Shown here: positions 45,358-57,125 of the stretch, piece by piece | Layout: every line of letters starts with the position of its first letter | How positions within the stretch are numbered: the stretch's first letter is position 1 | NCBI GenBank assembly: GCA_015847255.1 | Contig: JADLZK010010456.1 | Span: forward strand, 62,001-126,000 | From: Hyparrhenia diplandra | Lineage: Eukaryota; Streptophyta; Magnoliopsida; Poales; Poaceae | Length of the DNA: 64,000 nucleotides | Direction: 5' to 3' | The notes under the pieces: model-generated | Seen by the model: only the letters and a program-made list of their open reading frames with translations | Databases searched by the model: none | What the model was told of the DNA's origin: nothing | Translations under genes and position numbers: made by a program

Positions 45358-45823
45358 ATCCATGGCGGGAGTTCCGGCTTACCACTCCACTCCACGGATC
45401 CGTGCACTGACGTACGACGATCGATGAGCACAACGGCCGTTCCCGACGCCGGCACCGGATCCCCGTCGTCGACTTCAAGCCCTCGTCAACGGGCACAGGC
45501 GGTCCGGGACGTACGTCGGCGGCCGGGCATGCCAGGACGGGGGCTTCTTCATGGCATGCATGCATGCATGTTGTTCTGTTCCTCTTTGTGCTAGCTACAC
45601 GTACAAGCATGCATGTTGTTCCGGTCTGGCACGGCATGGACGAAGGTGGTCAACCACGGCGTGCCGGAGGCTAAGCGTTCATGGAGGCGGGCGTGCGAGG
45701 AGCTGTTGAGTTCAGCGTCCGGAGGACAAGGCGGAGTACTTAGAGGCCGGGCGCCTGTGCGCGTCGGCTCATGCTTGGCCCGTGAGGCTGAGGGAGGTCG
45801 CGCGACGCCTGCTAAAGGTAAAA
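45358..45823 (+). pseudogene. 2-oxoglutarate/Fe(II) dioxygenase N-terminal relic
   Basis: Scattered over three frames are pieces of the DIOX_N domain: RIPVVDF (about 45459), RAQAVRDV (about 45492), ACQDGGFFM, VVNHGVPEA (about 45647) and EDKAEYLEAGRLCASAHAW (about 45722). A GCATGC-rich 90-bp stretch splits the FFM and VVNHG parts. The catalytic HxD...H domain is missing. Too many breaks for a functional gene. Confidence 0.65.
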
Positions 45824-46473
45824 GCTAGGGCATGAAATAAAATATGATTGTCCAGCCCGACTAGGTTAGGTTGCTGGGCCAACTAAAGGATGCATGCATG
45901 ATAGAGTTGGACTCGGTTCGGTTACTCGGCGAGGCGCGCCCTCCCGACAGATATATATATATATATACATGACATCGTAATCGAAGGAAAAGAAAAAATC
46001 TCGGACCAATCTCGCTCGCGTCTAGTGTCGATTCGACGAAACGGGCGCCATCCTCCATGGAGTCGACAGGTGCGTGCGTGTCCATGTCCTCTTTAATTCT
46101 CACTAGATCCGATACAATTTTTATTTTTATTCTATATACAATCAAATCCATCGTCCTAGCTAGATTTTTCGGTGGAACGGGGGCATTTTTTATATATATA
46201 GCTAAAGTCAAATTAAAATAATAATAATAATAATAATAAATTAAAAGGGAGACAAATAAAGAAAGAAAGAAAACAGAAATTTCGAAAAAAAAAACAGAAG
46301 AAGGGCACAAGGCCCATACAAATTTAGAAAGAAATTGTGGCGGCCCAGAAGAAGGACAGAGGGCCCATGTAGTTTCCTTTATTTTTCCAGCGACGCCGTC
46401 GCTATTCCCCTTGCCTTCCGTCCCTTCCCTTCTATTGCCTGCCTCTCTCGCCCCCTCTCGCTCTCCGACCGAC

Positions 46474-46505
<32 letters not shown>

Positions 46506-46822
46506 CTCGGAGTCAGGTGCTGAGGCTTTACTTGGTCTCTTCGATGGCGACGAGCCCCGCGAGGTACTCCCACCCCTTCCCTTCCCTTCCCTTCCCTTCC
46601 CTTCCCTTCAAGCTGGCACCGAAACCCTAACCAAAAAGCGACAAGCCTCCTGGTTTTTGCTAAGAAAAATTGTCCTTTTACTGGATCCGCCCCTCCCTGG
46701 CAGCACGCTTGCGCTATGGAGAACTACGGTGGAGTTTCTCCTCAAGGAGGAAGGACGAAGGGAAGAACGAATGGAAGAAGCAAATGCGTAATATTACCAT
46801 GCGTCAAGCGCAAAAATCCAAG
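45824..46822. other. Upstream region of the DUF6598 gene
   Basis: Contains (TA)n at about 45950-45967, (TAA)n near 46219-46240, a GCC-rich run at 46479-46506 and a CCCTT repeat near 46578-46607. The last part should be leader and promoter. Frames here are composition artefacts. Confidence 0.4.
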
Positions 46823-49643
46823 ATGGCGTTTCTATTCGACCATCCCGAGCTGCAAACATCTGGAGAAGACTACGATTCCTCCTTTTCTAGCAGCGGGGCC
46901 TCGAGTGAGTGTACTATCTACCGACTATCATTAAACAATCATCAATCATCCGAATGCCACTGTGGCCATCTGTTTGAATCAGTAACCCAACCCCATCACT
47001 CTTTAGCATGTTACAGTAGCACGTTTAACAAAAACCTTGTCTTACAGGTGATTTCGGTGACCTCAAGATTATGGAGGATGAGATGGTGCAGGCCAGGGCA
47101 CAGGGAGGGTCAATCAGATGGCCAAGCTGGCTGATGCCAAGAAGAAGTACGAGGCGAAGCTGGCTGATGCCAAGAAGAAGGAAGAGGCCAAGCTGGCGGC
47201 TGATGCCATTGCCAAGAAGATGCAAGACGCCAAGCTGGCTGGTGCGAAGAAGAAGAAGAGGAAAGAGGCCAAGCTGGCTGAAGCCAAGAAGAAGAAAGAG
47301 GCCAATCTGGCTGCTGCCATGAAGGAGAAAGAGGCTATGCTGGCTATGCTGGATGATGCCAACAAGACTGATGCGGAAATAGTTGCGGAGCTGGATAGGC
47401 TTGAGGATGATCGAGATCCATGTCTTCTGCAGCCTAGGCTCACATGGGAGCAAAGGTGGTGAATATTCTTCAAATGGTTCGCTGCCGAGAGGTCACTGAA
47501 TACAACCACAAGCTGGAGATGCCTGTTAATACCCGCTTCTTTTGTGGTTTCAACATAGCCTTCTTTGACCTGGATAAAGAGTGTGAGTAGATTTAATTTC
47601 TCATCATTTTCATTTAGTATCAAACATGCTTGATCGCCTCCACTAAGTGCACACATCAATACCCAAGTACACCATCCTTAATTAGCAATTTGTTGATGTA
47701 CTTGTATAAAATCATGCATATTCTTGGTTTGATTTTCATACTGGCCTTGATTTTGCAGCTAAGGGCATGCCATGGAAACCGATTGACAAGATCCCTTCCC
47801 CTCGTCGTCAGTGGCTGGCTGACTCTGTCAATGTCATTTCAATCAAGGTTGCCGAGTCTGACAGGGATTATCCGATTAGCGTATTTGGTACTGTATTGGC
47901 AAGGGGATGAATACGACTACAGATGTGTCTATTTGTTCAAGCGTGGCAGGGATGATCCCCAAGTAATAACCTCCAAGGTTTGTATCCACTTCATTCATTC
48001 CTCTGTTTACGGATATAAATCAAAATGTCATTATTCTTGCCTTTACAATCCACACACTATGGTATACATTCCACCTTAAATAACATTTCCATACTGCTGT
48101 GAGCTGTTTTATTGTTGTTTTGAGATAGTATGTCTAGTGTCCTCTTCTAAGGTTGGCACATTATGAAGTGATGAAAATGTAGCCAGTTTGGTTCCTTAAG
48201 GTCTACTAAAATGTACAGTTTATTTTGTCCACGTGTAACAAGAGCAGTGCTAACCCCTCATGAAACCAGAGGGTTAAATATCCTGTGGTTGCCATCTCCT
48301 TGCCAGGAAAATCCTACTGCCAGGCGTCAATTAAACCATGCTGTCAGCATCATGAACTGATTCATTCCCAAAACCTCTTAGGGGCAAGCTACAGTGCCTG
48401 CTATTGATCCATGCTGTATTTAGCTCTTCGGTTGCAGTAATGATTTGAAGCACATAATAGCTTTCCCTATTTTTAAGATACGACGATTGTCTTTTCTACC
48501 TCAAAGGTCCTGTTGCTTAAATTGTTTCATCGTTTTGTTGATCCGGTTTGTATGTAACGCTCTTGGATCATCTTGACACATTTTATAGCGGAAGTGAAAT
48601 ATTTCTATTGGTGGTCATTTCCTATTTTTTAAGATACGACGATTGTATTTTCTACCTCAAAAGGTCCTGTTGCTTAAATTGTTTCATCGTTTTGTTGATC
48701 CGGTTTGTATGTAACGCTCTTGTATCATCTTGACACATTTTATAGTGGAAGTGAAATATTTCTATTGGTGGTCATTTTAAACATACCTATATACATGCTT
48801 TGTTGCTAGCAATTTATTCGTGAAACTGGAGCAATACTTACTTTTTGTTACTTATGAAAAAATGTAAATTTATGAAGTTGCATCTTCTAGTGCTATTTTA
48901 ATAACTCGATTATTTGTGTGGTATCTACCAAACTTTTGCTTGGTACCATCGAGCTTGATTTCTTTTCTGCCATAGTACATTTTTACATTATTTTTCCTTA
49001 AATACCTATGCAGGATGATACACTGACTTTGATGGGCCCGTCTCGAGCACTTGCTGTAATGGATCATATGTATTTTGAGTTCCATTTGAAGGTCAAGGGT
49101 GAAGGGGATGTCGATGAAGATTTCAGCAAAGGTATTCTTGGGCATAATGGCGTCTGTCATTCGGAGAGAAAAATAATGACCAAATCTCTGCCTAGCTGTC
49201 TGAGTACAGTTGAATTCGTGTATACGCCTGTAACATGTGCCGTGGAAGCATCTTTCACAGTCAGTATCTTGAAGGGGCCATCTGATTTCATCAGCAAAGT
49301 AACTGCTTGGACTACTGGAAATGAAGAAAACAAAATCGTTGTGTACAACAAGAAAGTGGCTGGCGTTGGGTGTGGTGGATCTGTCGTTCATGGTTTAGTA
49401 GCTGTCCCAGAGGATGAAGAACTGGTACTCCGAGTCTGTGTTTTTGAGCACTGTGAACATGAACAGGGCAAATGTTTTCAGCTCGCTCTAGGGCTTGGCA
49501 CTAAAGAACAGATTGCCAAGCAAGATTCTTATGAGCTGCAGGTGAGGATCTCTTGGAGGGGTGTCATGAACCGTGGGGACGTCCCAATATGTGGGGCCGT
49601 GTTGGCAATACTCGGGTATTGCTCTAGGACATTAAGTTGGTAA
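46823..49643 (+). CDS. DUF6598-domain protein with Lys/Ala-rich coiled coil, frame-broken
   Basis: Grass-expanded family of unknown function. Exons: about 46823-46904, 47048-47582, 47759-47977 and 49014-49643. Exon 1 gives MAFLFDHPELQTSGEDYDSS. Exon 2 holds a run of AKLADAKKKYEAKLADAKKK-type repeats (about 47118-47350), a strongly predicted coiled coil. The DUF6598 domain starts in exon 3 (DSVNVISIKVAESDRDYPIS, then YRCVYLFKRGRDD) and continues in exon 4 (LTLMGPSRALAVMDHMYFEF, VEFVYTPVTCAVEASFTV, VRISW near the end). The frame shifts near 47105, near 47435 and at the G-run 47903-47906. Exon 4 alone is a clean 210-codon frame. The start is uncertain because the frame is open upstream. Confidence 0.78.
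48462..48776. repeat. ~157-bp tandem duplication in DUF6598 intron 3
   Basis: Units 48462-48618 and 48619-48776 are nearly identical, both running from 'tttcctatttttt' to 'tctattggtggtcat' with only a few differences. The event is recent and confined to the intron. Confidence 0.95.
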
Positions 49644-51130
49644 CATTTAGCCATCATCATATAATATTGTCAACCTGCAAATTTTATGTATTTGGAAGTG
49701 ATGGTTTTGCAAAGAACAAAATCTGAATGTGCGTTGGATTGACTAGTTTCTGGTCCTCAGTAATGTTTGGTTGTGTACGTGGATAAGGTGACTGTTATGT
49801 CCTTATCTATAAGTATGAGCCTTGAGCAGTAACTGTTTATTTAATGTTAGACATTAAGTTTAGGTATTTGCAATCTCGTTCTTTATTTTGGATTTATTAT
49901 CTATTTTCTTTGTCTGTTGGTTGTACTTGATTTGATATGCTGAGTGTTGTTTTGTTGGTCTAATCTACTTTTACTGTGGGCCTGTTTGCCCATGTTACTA
50001 AAATGGAGCTGGTCTTAGTTGACATTTCATATTATGACAATTCACGGTTGCTTCAGTCTTGGTATATTTAATTATTCTGCAAAAGGCAAGGGATGAAATC
50101 ATATTTCAAGTTGGTATTATATTATGTCTTCTCTTGCACCCCCTGCTCTTCTAGTTCATTGTGTATTCTGTGTATATATCACCTCATATCTATTTATCTA
50201 ACTATGAATCTAATGTCTGATCCATTTTATCAGCATGGTCTCCAGAATTCAGCTCTGACTAATACTTCCTGTTACTTAATATAACAAGAGTATACTTATA
50301 CGAAACTAAATTTCAGAACAAGTCTACTTGCATCATTTCAAAATATATTTGAGCTCAACATATAAAAAGTAATATGAAACAAAATCTTGAAATTGCTGAC
50401 TTAGGACAACCACAAAACAGTGATTATTATTTCTGACTGTAGGTCGTAATCAAAGTAATTTGTTACCTGCTAACCTCATGGGCTCAAGCTGTTGGTGAGC
50501 TTGTCGCCTCCTCACATGTGAGCTTGGCATGGTGTTGCCACTTCTCTGGAGTTCTTTTTACTGGTTAGACTGTTGAAGCCCGGGTATATGTTGAAGTCAG
50601 GGTATCAAGGCATATCGGACAGACCTTGCAGCAATTTGTTAGAATGATGGAATGACAACAGATCCGATTAAATTGGCTACTCATCTTTACAGTTTGGTGA
50701 GGTCTTATTTTCTATTCTATTTGTGGTCCCAAGTGAGTGTTCACCATGACTACACAGTTCGCTTAAGTTCGCCACATGTTTAGCCCTGACTGCACATAAC
50801 ATCGAATGTGCTTGTTGTTGAGAAAGATTACAGTGAGTGGCTCTACAGACTACCTCTTTGGACTAGAGTTTTTGAGAAAACTATATTGTTTTGTTTTACA
50901 AGCCAAAGACATAAAACTGTGGTTTAGAAAAATGGAGGTCGTGAGTGGTATCTACAAAAAAGAGGTTTTAGGCACTACAAGATTTGTTGTATCTAAACAC
51001 CCAATAAGATTTGAAAATCAAACTACTTTGAAAAATTAAAAGTCAGCCTGTGGAACAGTCAGCTCACGGGAAGGTTTGTATGCATCGTCAAAACTGGTTT
51101 AAATTCACTCAAACCACTGGTTCATATGCA
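49644..51130. other. Spacer downstream of the DUF6598 gene
   Basis: 3' UTR followed by AT-rich sequence. A 77-codon frame near 50806 has no recognised family. No structured repeat seen. Confidence 0.4.
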
Positions 51131-53459
51131 TCGTGTCGTGGTCGTATACCACGGTCGACCGAATAAATGTGTGCAACGATGGCCTAACTCAAGGGACAAT
51201 GAAACGGTGTTTATACTGGTTCGAGAGGGGCTAATCGACGCACCCTAGTCCAGTGTGTGGCACTATCTGAGTGCAAATGCTCGATCGGGACGAATACAAG
51301 CGGGCGAGAGAGATGAGCTCCCAAGTCTCTATGAGCGGTGGGTGATTGAGGTGTTGTAAGGTAGGATGCTTGAAAGTCGGAGAACTTGCCTCCCTCGATA
51401 GCCAAGCCTCCCCTTTTTATAGTCGTCGGGGGGTACAGGTGGCCATTGAGAGGGGGAATTAGGAGGAGAAGAGATACAAGGTGAAGGGGTGGAGGGGAAG
51501 AAGTCCCCGGTTTGTCGACGCTGCGGGCTGTCGCGTGCTGCGGCGCTCGTGCCGCCACCCTACTCGGTAGCCCTTTCGCCCGGTCGTCGAGAGTTGTGTA
51601 AGGGCGACTCCAAATTCCCGATATGCCATGCGTCGGCCGCCAAGCTCGGAGCTCGTTGGTTGGTTGCGGAGGAAACAATGAGCTCGCCGCGCCACCGTTG
51701 TCGCCCATGCGTCCCGCCGCCCATCAGCGTGCACGCCCATTGTCCGCGGTCGACTCTGCGGCGGCACCACTGTGCCATTAATGCACATACTTCATGTCGC
51801 AGAAAATGTGTGGACGGGGAGAGCTCGGCGGGAGCTCGGCCGCCATCGCCGAGATCATCCTTGTCTTGTAGTGCTTGTCCGTAGCGCCGGTGCGGTGTGG
51901 CGTGGTCGACAAGCCATACCGCGACGTGCCGTCGGGTATCTCATTCCTCCGACGATATCTCGCCATAGGTTGCGGCGCCCGACAAGTAGTTGCGGCCTCG
52001 TTGCTCAACGTCGTGTCCCGAGCCCGTCGCCGGCCGAGAAACGTGTTAGCTAGGAGCTCGCTCGAGATGGAAAGGAGCTCGCCGACGAGCTCGAGCTCAA
52101 AGCTACCCCGTGTACTTGTGTGAGAGCTCGTCCGAGGGTGGAGAATGGGCGTCGGGTCGAAGCTCGAGCTCATGCCCCGGGAGCTCGTTCGAGGCGGAGA
52201 GGCTCCCGCCGGTCGAGTTCGGGTTCGAGCGAGGTGGGCGAGGTCGGCCCTGATTGTTTGTTCTCGAATTTGGTTTATCCGGTGATAGGTTTTTGACGTG
52301 AATTCGGCCTAACTAATCACAACTCAATTATCAAGGCCCCACGGTAGCCCCCGAGCGCGTGGGGGGAGTGGTTCCTCTACACGCGATGAGTGATTTCGCC
52401 CACATCGGAACGAGGGACCAGATTTCGGCGGGTGCGCGCGAGCGCACTTGGGTAACACCCCCAGGCCCGTGAGGACTAAGAGTCTTCGCGGAGGCTCGCT
52501 TTTTGTGATTTGTGTCTCGTCTTCCGCTCCCCACGCTTTTGTACGTTACGCGGGGAGGGTGAGCTCGAGCTCGGCTTTACCTCGAGGGCCGGGGCCAAGT
52601 GCTCGACGAGCTTTGTAGCGGATGACTTGAGTGAGGCCCGAGCTCACTTTTTGCAAATGAGCTCGTTCGTCTAGTCGGCTCGTGGACCGACCCCATATTC
52701 CAGTGACTCGACCTCTACGGTTCCCGAGACCTCGTGAGGAGCTCGGGGCTTGTCGCCTCCTCACCGTGGAGGGCAACCTAAGGTCGTTCGTTGTCGTTGG
52801 TGACTCAAGCGCACTCTGGGGTGCTCGGGCGTGGGCCGTGTCGATGTAGTTCCTCCGCCGTGCTCCTTGCTCGGGCTGTCTCATGGTGACCTTCGTGCTT
52901 TCGTGAGAGCCGGCTTTGAACCACGGGCTCGAAGTCGATCTTGACTCGCGGACGCGAGGTAGCCATTGGGAATACGACCGTTGGCGATGAGCTCGGCTAA
53001 TTTTCACCTACGGTAAAAAGAGCCGTTGGGGAAAAATAGCCGTTGGGAAAGTTACCGTTACCTTCGCCAGAAGTAACCGTTGTTGTTTTACGGGTTCGCC
53101 CGTTGCTTTGCCATGTGGGAGGACGCGTGGAGGTTTCTCGGGAGGGGCCGTTAGTGCGTGGTGGGTCTCACCGGCCCGTCGCCTCGGCGGATCTGCCCCG
53201 AGCTCTTCCTATAAATAGGAGAGGGCGGATGGTCGAGCCGGTTTCCTAATCTTCCATCTTCCCCGGGTTCCACCTCCGCCCTCGCGCTTCGGATCTAACC
53301 CGCCACCGGTTGCTTCCATTCGCCGGAGAGAGGGGGAGTCGTTGAAGTTTCGTCGGCGTCGTCGTCGGGAGAGAAGCCAGAGTCATGGGGTCATGGCGCC
53401 GGTGAGGGTGACCAAGGCCATGCTCGAGGAGCTCGTGGCGTCTGACGGGCTCGTAATTC
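51131..53459. mobile_element. GC-rich LTR-retrotransposon-derived block
   Basis: Starts TGTCGTGGTCGTATACCACG and has features of grass gypsy-type LTRs, including 'ttatactggttcgaga' and 'tagcccccgagcgcg'. A TATA box (TATAAAAA on the minus strand at about 51415) and another on the plus strand (CCTATAAATAGG, about 53209-53220) are present. Near 53394 a short plus frame begins MAPVRVTKAMLEELVAS, similar in style to proteins of such elements. At 53459 the composition changes abruptly to AT-rich. LTR limits were not proven and two nested copies are possible. Confidence 0.45.
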
Positions 53460-53839
53460 AATTCTCATGCAATATATTTCCATAATTTAAATCTAGGACT
53501 TACCTTGCATCCTTGGCCACCATAAAGCTCACAAACAACAAACAAGATTTCGTATTTTTCGAATGGTGGGGAGTCTAAATGCAGGGTTTTCAAAACAGAG
53601 GGTTTCGGTTTAGCTTAGCGTAAAAAATAAATCAAGTTTTAGTTGTAATTTGAAAAGTTCAAATTTTTATTGACTTTAAAATGATGCAAAAACACAGGTG
53701 TTACACTTTTATTTAGTGAAAACCTAGGAAAACCTACAAGAGAAATGAAATCACCAAACTCGTGGAACTTATTAGAATCAAATCCTACATCTAATGTTTG
53801 TAAACCTTTTTGTATCATTTAATGCAGAAATTGATGGTA
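53460..53839. other. AT-rich segment before the integrase fragment
   Basis: No recognisable coding content; may be decayed retrotransposon or older host spacer. Confidence 0.3.
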
Positions 53840-55196
53840 AAAAGTTGACGATAACTACCGTCACCATATGCTCACTTTATACCCTCTCTCCCACCCATAC
53901 ACAACAACTTCAGTGGCTCAAAAGTTCTTCTAAATCGTGAGATTACATGGTCTACCGAGATCGATTGTTAGTGATGAGATGTGGTTTTCACAAGTCGATT
54001 TTGGCAAGAGCTCTTCAGACTATCAAATATCATTCTTACACCTACATCTGCTTATCACCCTCAAGCGGATGGACAAGTAGAGGTAGTAAACAAAATCATC
54101 ACAATGTATCTACGTTGCTTGACTGGTGACAAACCAAAAGACTGGGTAAGATGGCTACCATGGGCAGAATATTGCTATAACACTTCATACCATTCATCCA
54201 CCTACCATTCATCCACCAAAACATCACCATTCAACCTGGCTATGGGTGCAATCCACCTACAATCAGGGGTTACAATCCGGGTGAGACAACACTAACTTCT
54301 GTGGATGCTATGTTATCTTAGCGTGATGCTTTCCTAGATCAGACAAAGGATCGTCTACAATTGGCACAAGATTACTACCGTAAATATTTTGATGCTAAAC
54401 ATACGGAACGACAATTCAAAGTGGGTGATTATATCTGGCTCAAATTATTATCACGGTTTGTGGCAACCATATCACCATTATACAAAAGGCAAGCTCTCTC
54501 CCAAATATTTCGGACCCTTCAAAGATTAATAAAATTATTACTCCAGTTACATATGAGTTGAACCTACCGGCTTTTCATGTTATACACAATGCTTTTCATG
54601 TTAGTATGCTTAATCCACATCGAGGAGAGATACCTTCTGACATACCGAATTGCCACGCATACACGAAAGTACATCGGTCCCCCGAACCCGAGGTTATGCT
54701 TAAATCGAGTCAGACATGGTCAGCTTCAGGTCCTTATCAAATGGAATGACAGGACAGCTGCAGATGCTTCATGGAAAGATGCAGAATTATTCAACAAAAT
54801 CTATCTAGATTTCCATTTCGAGGACGAGTTGAATCTCCAGGCGGGGAGAGATGTCACATTCGATCAACGATTCGCCCGAGATAAGCGTAACATGCTGAAT
54901 ATTTAATTATTATATAGCTTTTATTAGTAAATTTATTTAGTTAAATTAAAGTAAGTTTGAAAAGACTAATGAATTTGGCCCGTTAGCAATTGTAAACCCC
55001 TCGTATAAATATGGGAGCAACCGTTTTGGTTCCATCAATTAAGAACAAATTAGGGTTAATATCCTCAGCTCTCAGCTCCCAGCCGCCGCCACCTCGGGCG
55101 GCGTCTTGTGGGCGCTTCCTCACGCCGCCACCGTCCTACGCTATGTCACGCCTCCGTCATCCCCCCTCGCGTTGACCGGGAGAACGGTTTGTGACA
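53840..55196 (+). mobile_element. Ty3/gypsy (chromovirus) 3' portion: integrase, chromodomain, LTR
   Basis: Decayed integrase core: PLSHPYTTTSVAQ, IVRLHGLPRSIVSD, VFTSRFWQELFRL, SAYHPQADGQVEVVNK, WAEYCYNTSYHSS. After that come the linker VGDYIWLKL, FHVSMLNPH and a chromodomain-like end (WKDAELFNKIY, then FEDELNLQAGRDV). Frames change several times and there are in-frame stops, so it is inactive. As in related elements, the polyprotein runs into the 3' LTR. Gag, protease and RT are missing and no 5' LTR was found. Confidence 0.85.
54852..55196 (+). repeat. 3' LTR, 345 bp
   Basis: Begins TGTCACATTCG and ends GGTTTGTGACA, giving the TG...CA ends and a 7-bp terminal inverted repeat (TGTCACA/TGTGACA). 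TATAAATA at 55005-55012 is the likely promoter element. Confidence 0.75.
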
Positions 55197-57125
55197 CCCT
55201 TGGTCTTTTCTTGAGTAAAATGGGAGAACAATCCCAAATTTCTGCTGTCAAGAAACAAGCATCTGTTACATTTTCGTGCAGAGCCTTGATACAGCTTGAA
55301 ATCTTGAACTGATCAGCAGCATTCATTCTGAAATTCAAATAGGTTTCCATGATCTGCTGGCTGTCTGGAACCTTCCGCTTCTTGCGCCTGTCTCTCTGCT
55401 GTTCTACACAAGAACTTGATTGTGCCTGTTTATCGGCTCTCTGTGGCCTTTGGGTCCTCACCATGCTGTAGTCGTTTCAGCACCTCGTCATCACGGTTTT
55501 GCAGCATGTCGATATCGTCTATACCTTGGAGTCCTAAATGCTGTTATGTCGATATCGTCTATACCTTGGAGTCCTAAATGCTGTTTGCTGAAGTATGATG
55601 ATATATTATTCCATACCTTATTAACACTAGTGTTACCACTAGGCCTTTCAGAAAGGCCTGGGACTGCTCCGTCGTCAACATTTCCACCAACATTCTGAGG
55701 TATGCTGGAAGGGGCGATTTCTGTCCCCCTTCAGGAATAGGACCTATTATTATATTAACATCTCTCAAGACGGTATCTCTAACAGGTATGATATAGTTGA
55801 TAAATTACGGTGTGTTCAGGGAAGGGCACAAGAACTGACACTGCATTGTCACCAGCACCTCTAGATCCAAACATTGCTGACCATTCAAACTCTAGTAACA
55901 GCTTCAGACACGGAAAGAAGCAAGGACACGGAAAATGCAAGTCACCTGGGGATTTCAGTTTATTACAATAGAGTTTGAGCAAACTTTAAAGCGTTCACAG
56001 AAAGATAGCCACTTAAAACCAGTGCAGAAGAAAAGTCTCAGGCAAACTACCCAGCAGGAACCTGAGTTTTCTCGAAGATAAAAATCTAAGCATGAGAAAC
56101 TAAACATAGAGCTCTTGATGAAGACTTATCAGTTATCACTCTTCCTGCAGGTTCAGAATTTTCCCATGTATCAAGAATCCAACTACTTTGAAAGTCCCCC
56201 GGCCAAGTGCCTCCTGAGCTGGCCTGGTGTCGATTGGACCGGCTCCTCGATGAGCGTCTCATATGGTACTGGCGGAAGTGCACTCAGTGATGCATGGGGT
56301 GGGTCAACCTGCATGGCTTCGGTGTCCTGAGGGCGCCCGCAACGGTGTGATTTGCTAGCGACGTGTCCTGAGGGCCGGAAATTTGATCTCGCTAGCGACA
56401 GTTGAATAGATAGGCTCCTTCCCAGAAATTTTGGTCACTGGACACAATCTCTCTCTCTCCGCTGATACTGTATTCTCTTTTTTATATTAGTTTTCACCTC
56501 CAAATCGCTAGCGAGTTCACAGCTGCCGTTGCGGACGCCCTGAGGGCCGTTGGTGGCAGGTCCTTCAGGTGCTGGTGCTGGTGGCACTGCACAAAGGTAC
56601 TTGAACTACGGGCCTTGGTGGAGCTGGAGGAGCTTGATTAGCTTGGGCGGACTGTGATGGCGTCACTGGTGATTGGACTGGAGGCACAGCACCAGGAGGT
56701 AGTACATGGACTGGCCTTGGTGGAGCTAGAGGAATTTGAGCAGCTTGGGCAGGCTGGGGTGGCATCGCAGGAACAGTCTTCGCTTGCCAAGTCCGTGGCA
56801 GCGGTTGGCGCTGCTGCTGTTTCTTGCTTGACCATAGGCGCTGCTGGTGGTGATGTGACTGCAGAAAGGAAGAGACAGGACAATTAGACAAAAATGGGAG
56901 AATGCACAACATCACAGGCAAATGACACCATAAACCATAATATCAAATTACAGCATCCATGGCAGAAATGGCTAAGTTGCCAATATATCAAACTCAGGAA
57001 CTTACGGATTTACTTCCAGTAGAAGAGCTTGCCTCCTCATCATGTTTCATACCGCGGTTGCGGCAGAACAACAAGACCCGCAGATTGTAGGTAACTTCTT
57101 CTGTAGCCTCAGATTTTAAACACCT
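55197..57125 (-). other. Coding-like remains of unknown gene(s), minus strand
   Basis: Several short minus-strand frames look coding but were not assembled. About 55280-55460 is Lys/Arg-rich (QRDRRKKRKVPDSQQIMETY), faintly like the C terminus of Myb/SANT-like proteins. About 56565-56800 is Pro/Gln-rich with an internal repeat (PLAPPRPV, APPAPPRPV). They may be 3' exons of the RIP-like gene upstream or a separate gene. A 40-bp tandem duplication lies at 55506-55585. Confidence 0.3.
55506..55585. repeat. Perfect 40-bp tandem duplication
   Basis: Two identical 40-bp units, 55506-55545 and 55546-55585, starting 'atgtcgatatcgtctatacc'. Confidence 0.95.

Noticed and set aside
45597..45625. GCATGC-rich segment as a regulatory RY-repeat cluster
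   Set aside because: It lies inside a dioxygenase relic and looks like simple-sequence expansion; no gene start follows it.
45861..46310. 149-codon minus frame with a Phe/Tyr run
   Set aside because: Translation of TA, TAA and poly(T) microsatellites; no real protein features.
47114..47659. 181-codon minus frame, Ala/Ser/Leu-rich
   Set aside because: Antisense shadow of the Lys/Ala-repeat exon of the DUF6598 gene.
51131..53459. Reading the GC-rich block as a host gene with a TATA box and ATG at 53394
   Set aside because: The frame is cut after about 20 codons and the surroundings look like gypsy LTR sequence, so a retrotransposon source is more likely.
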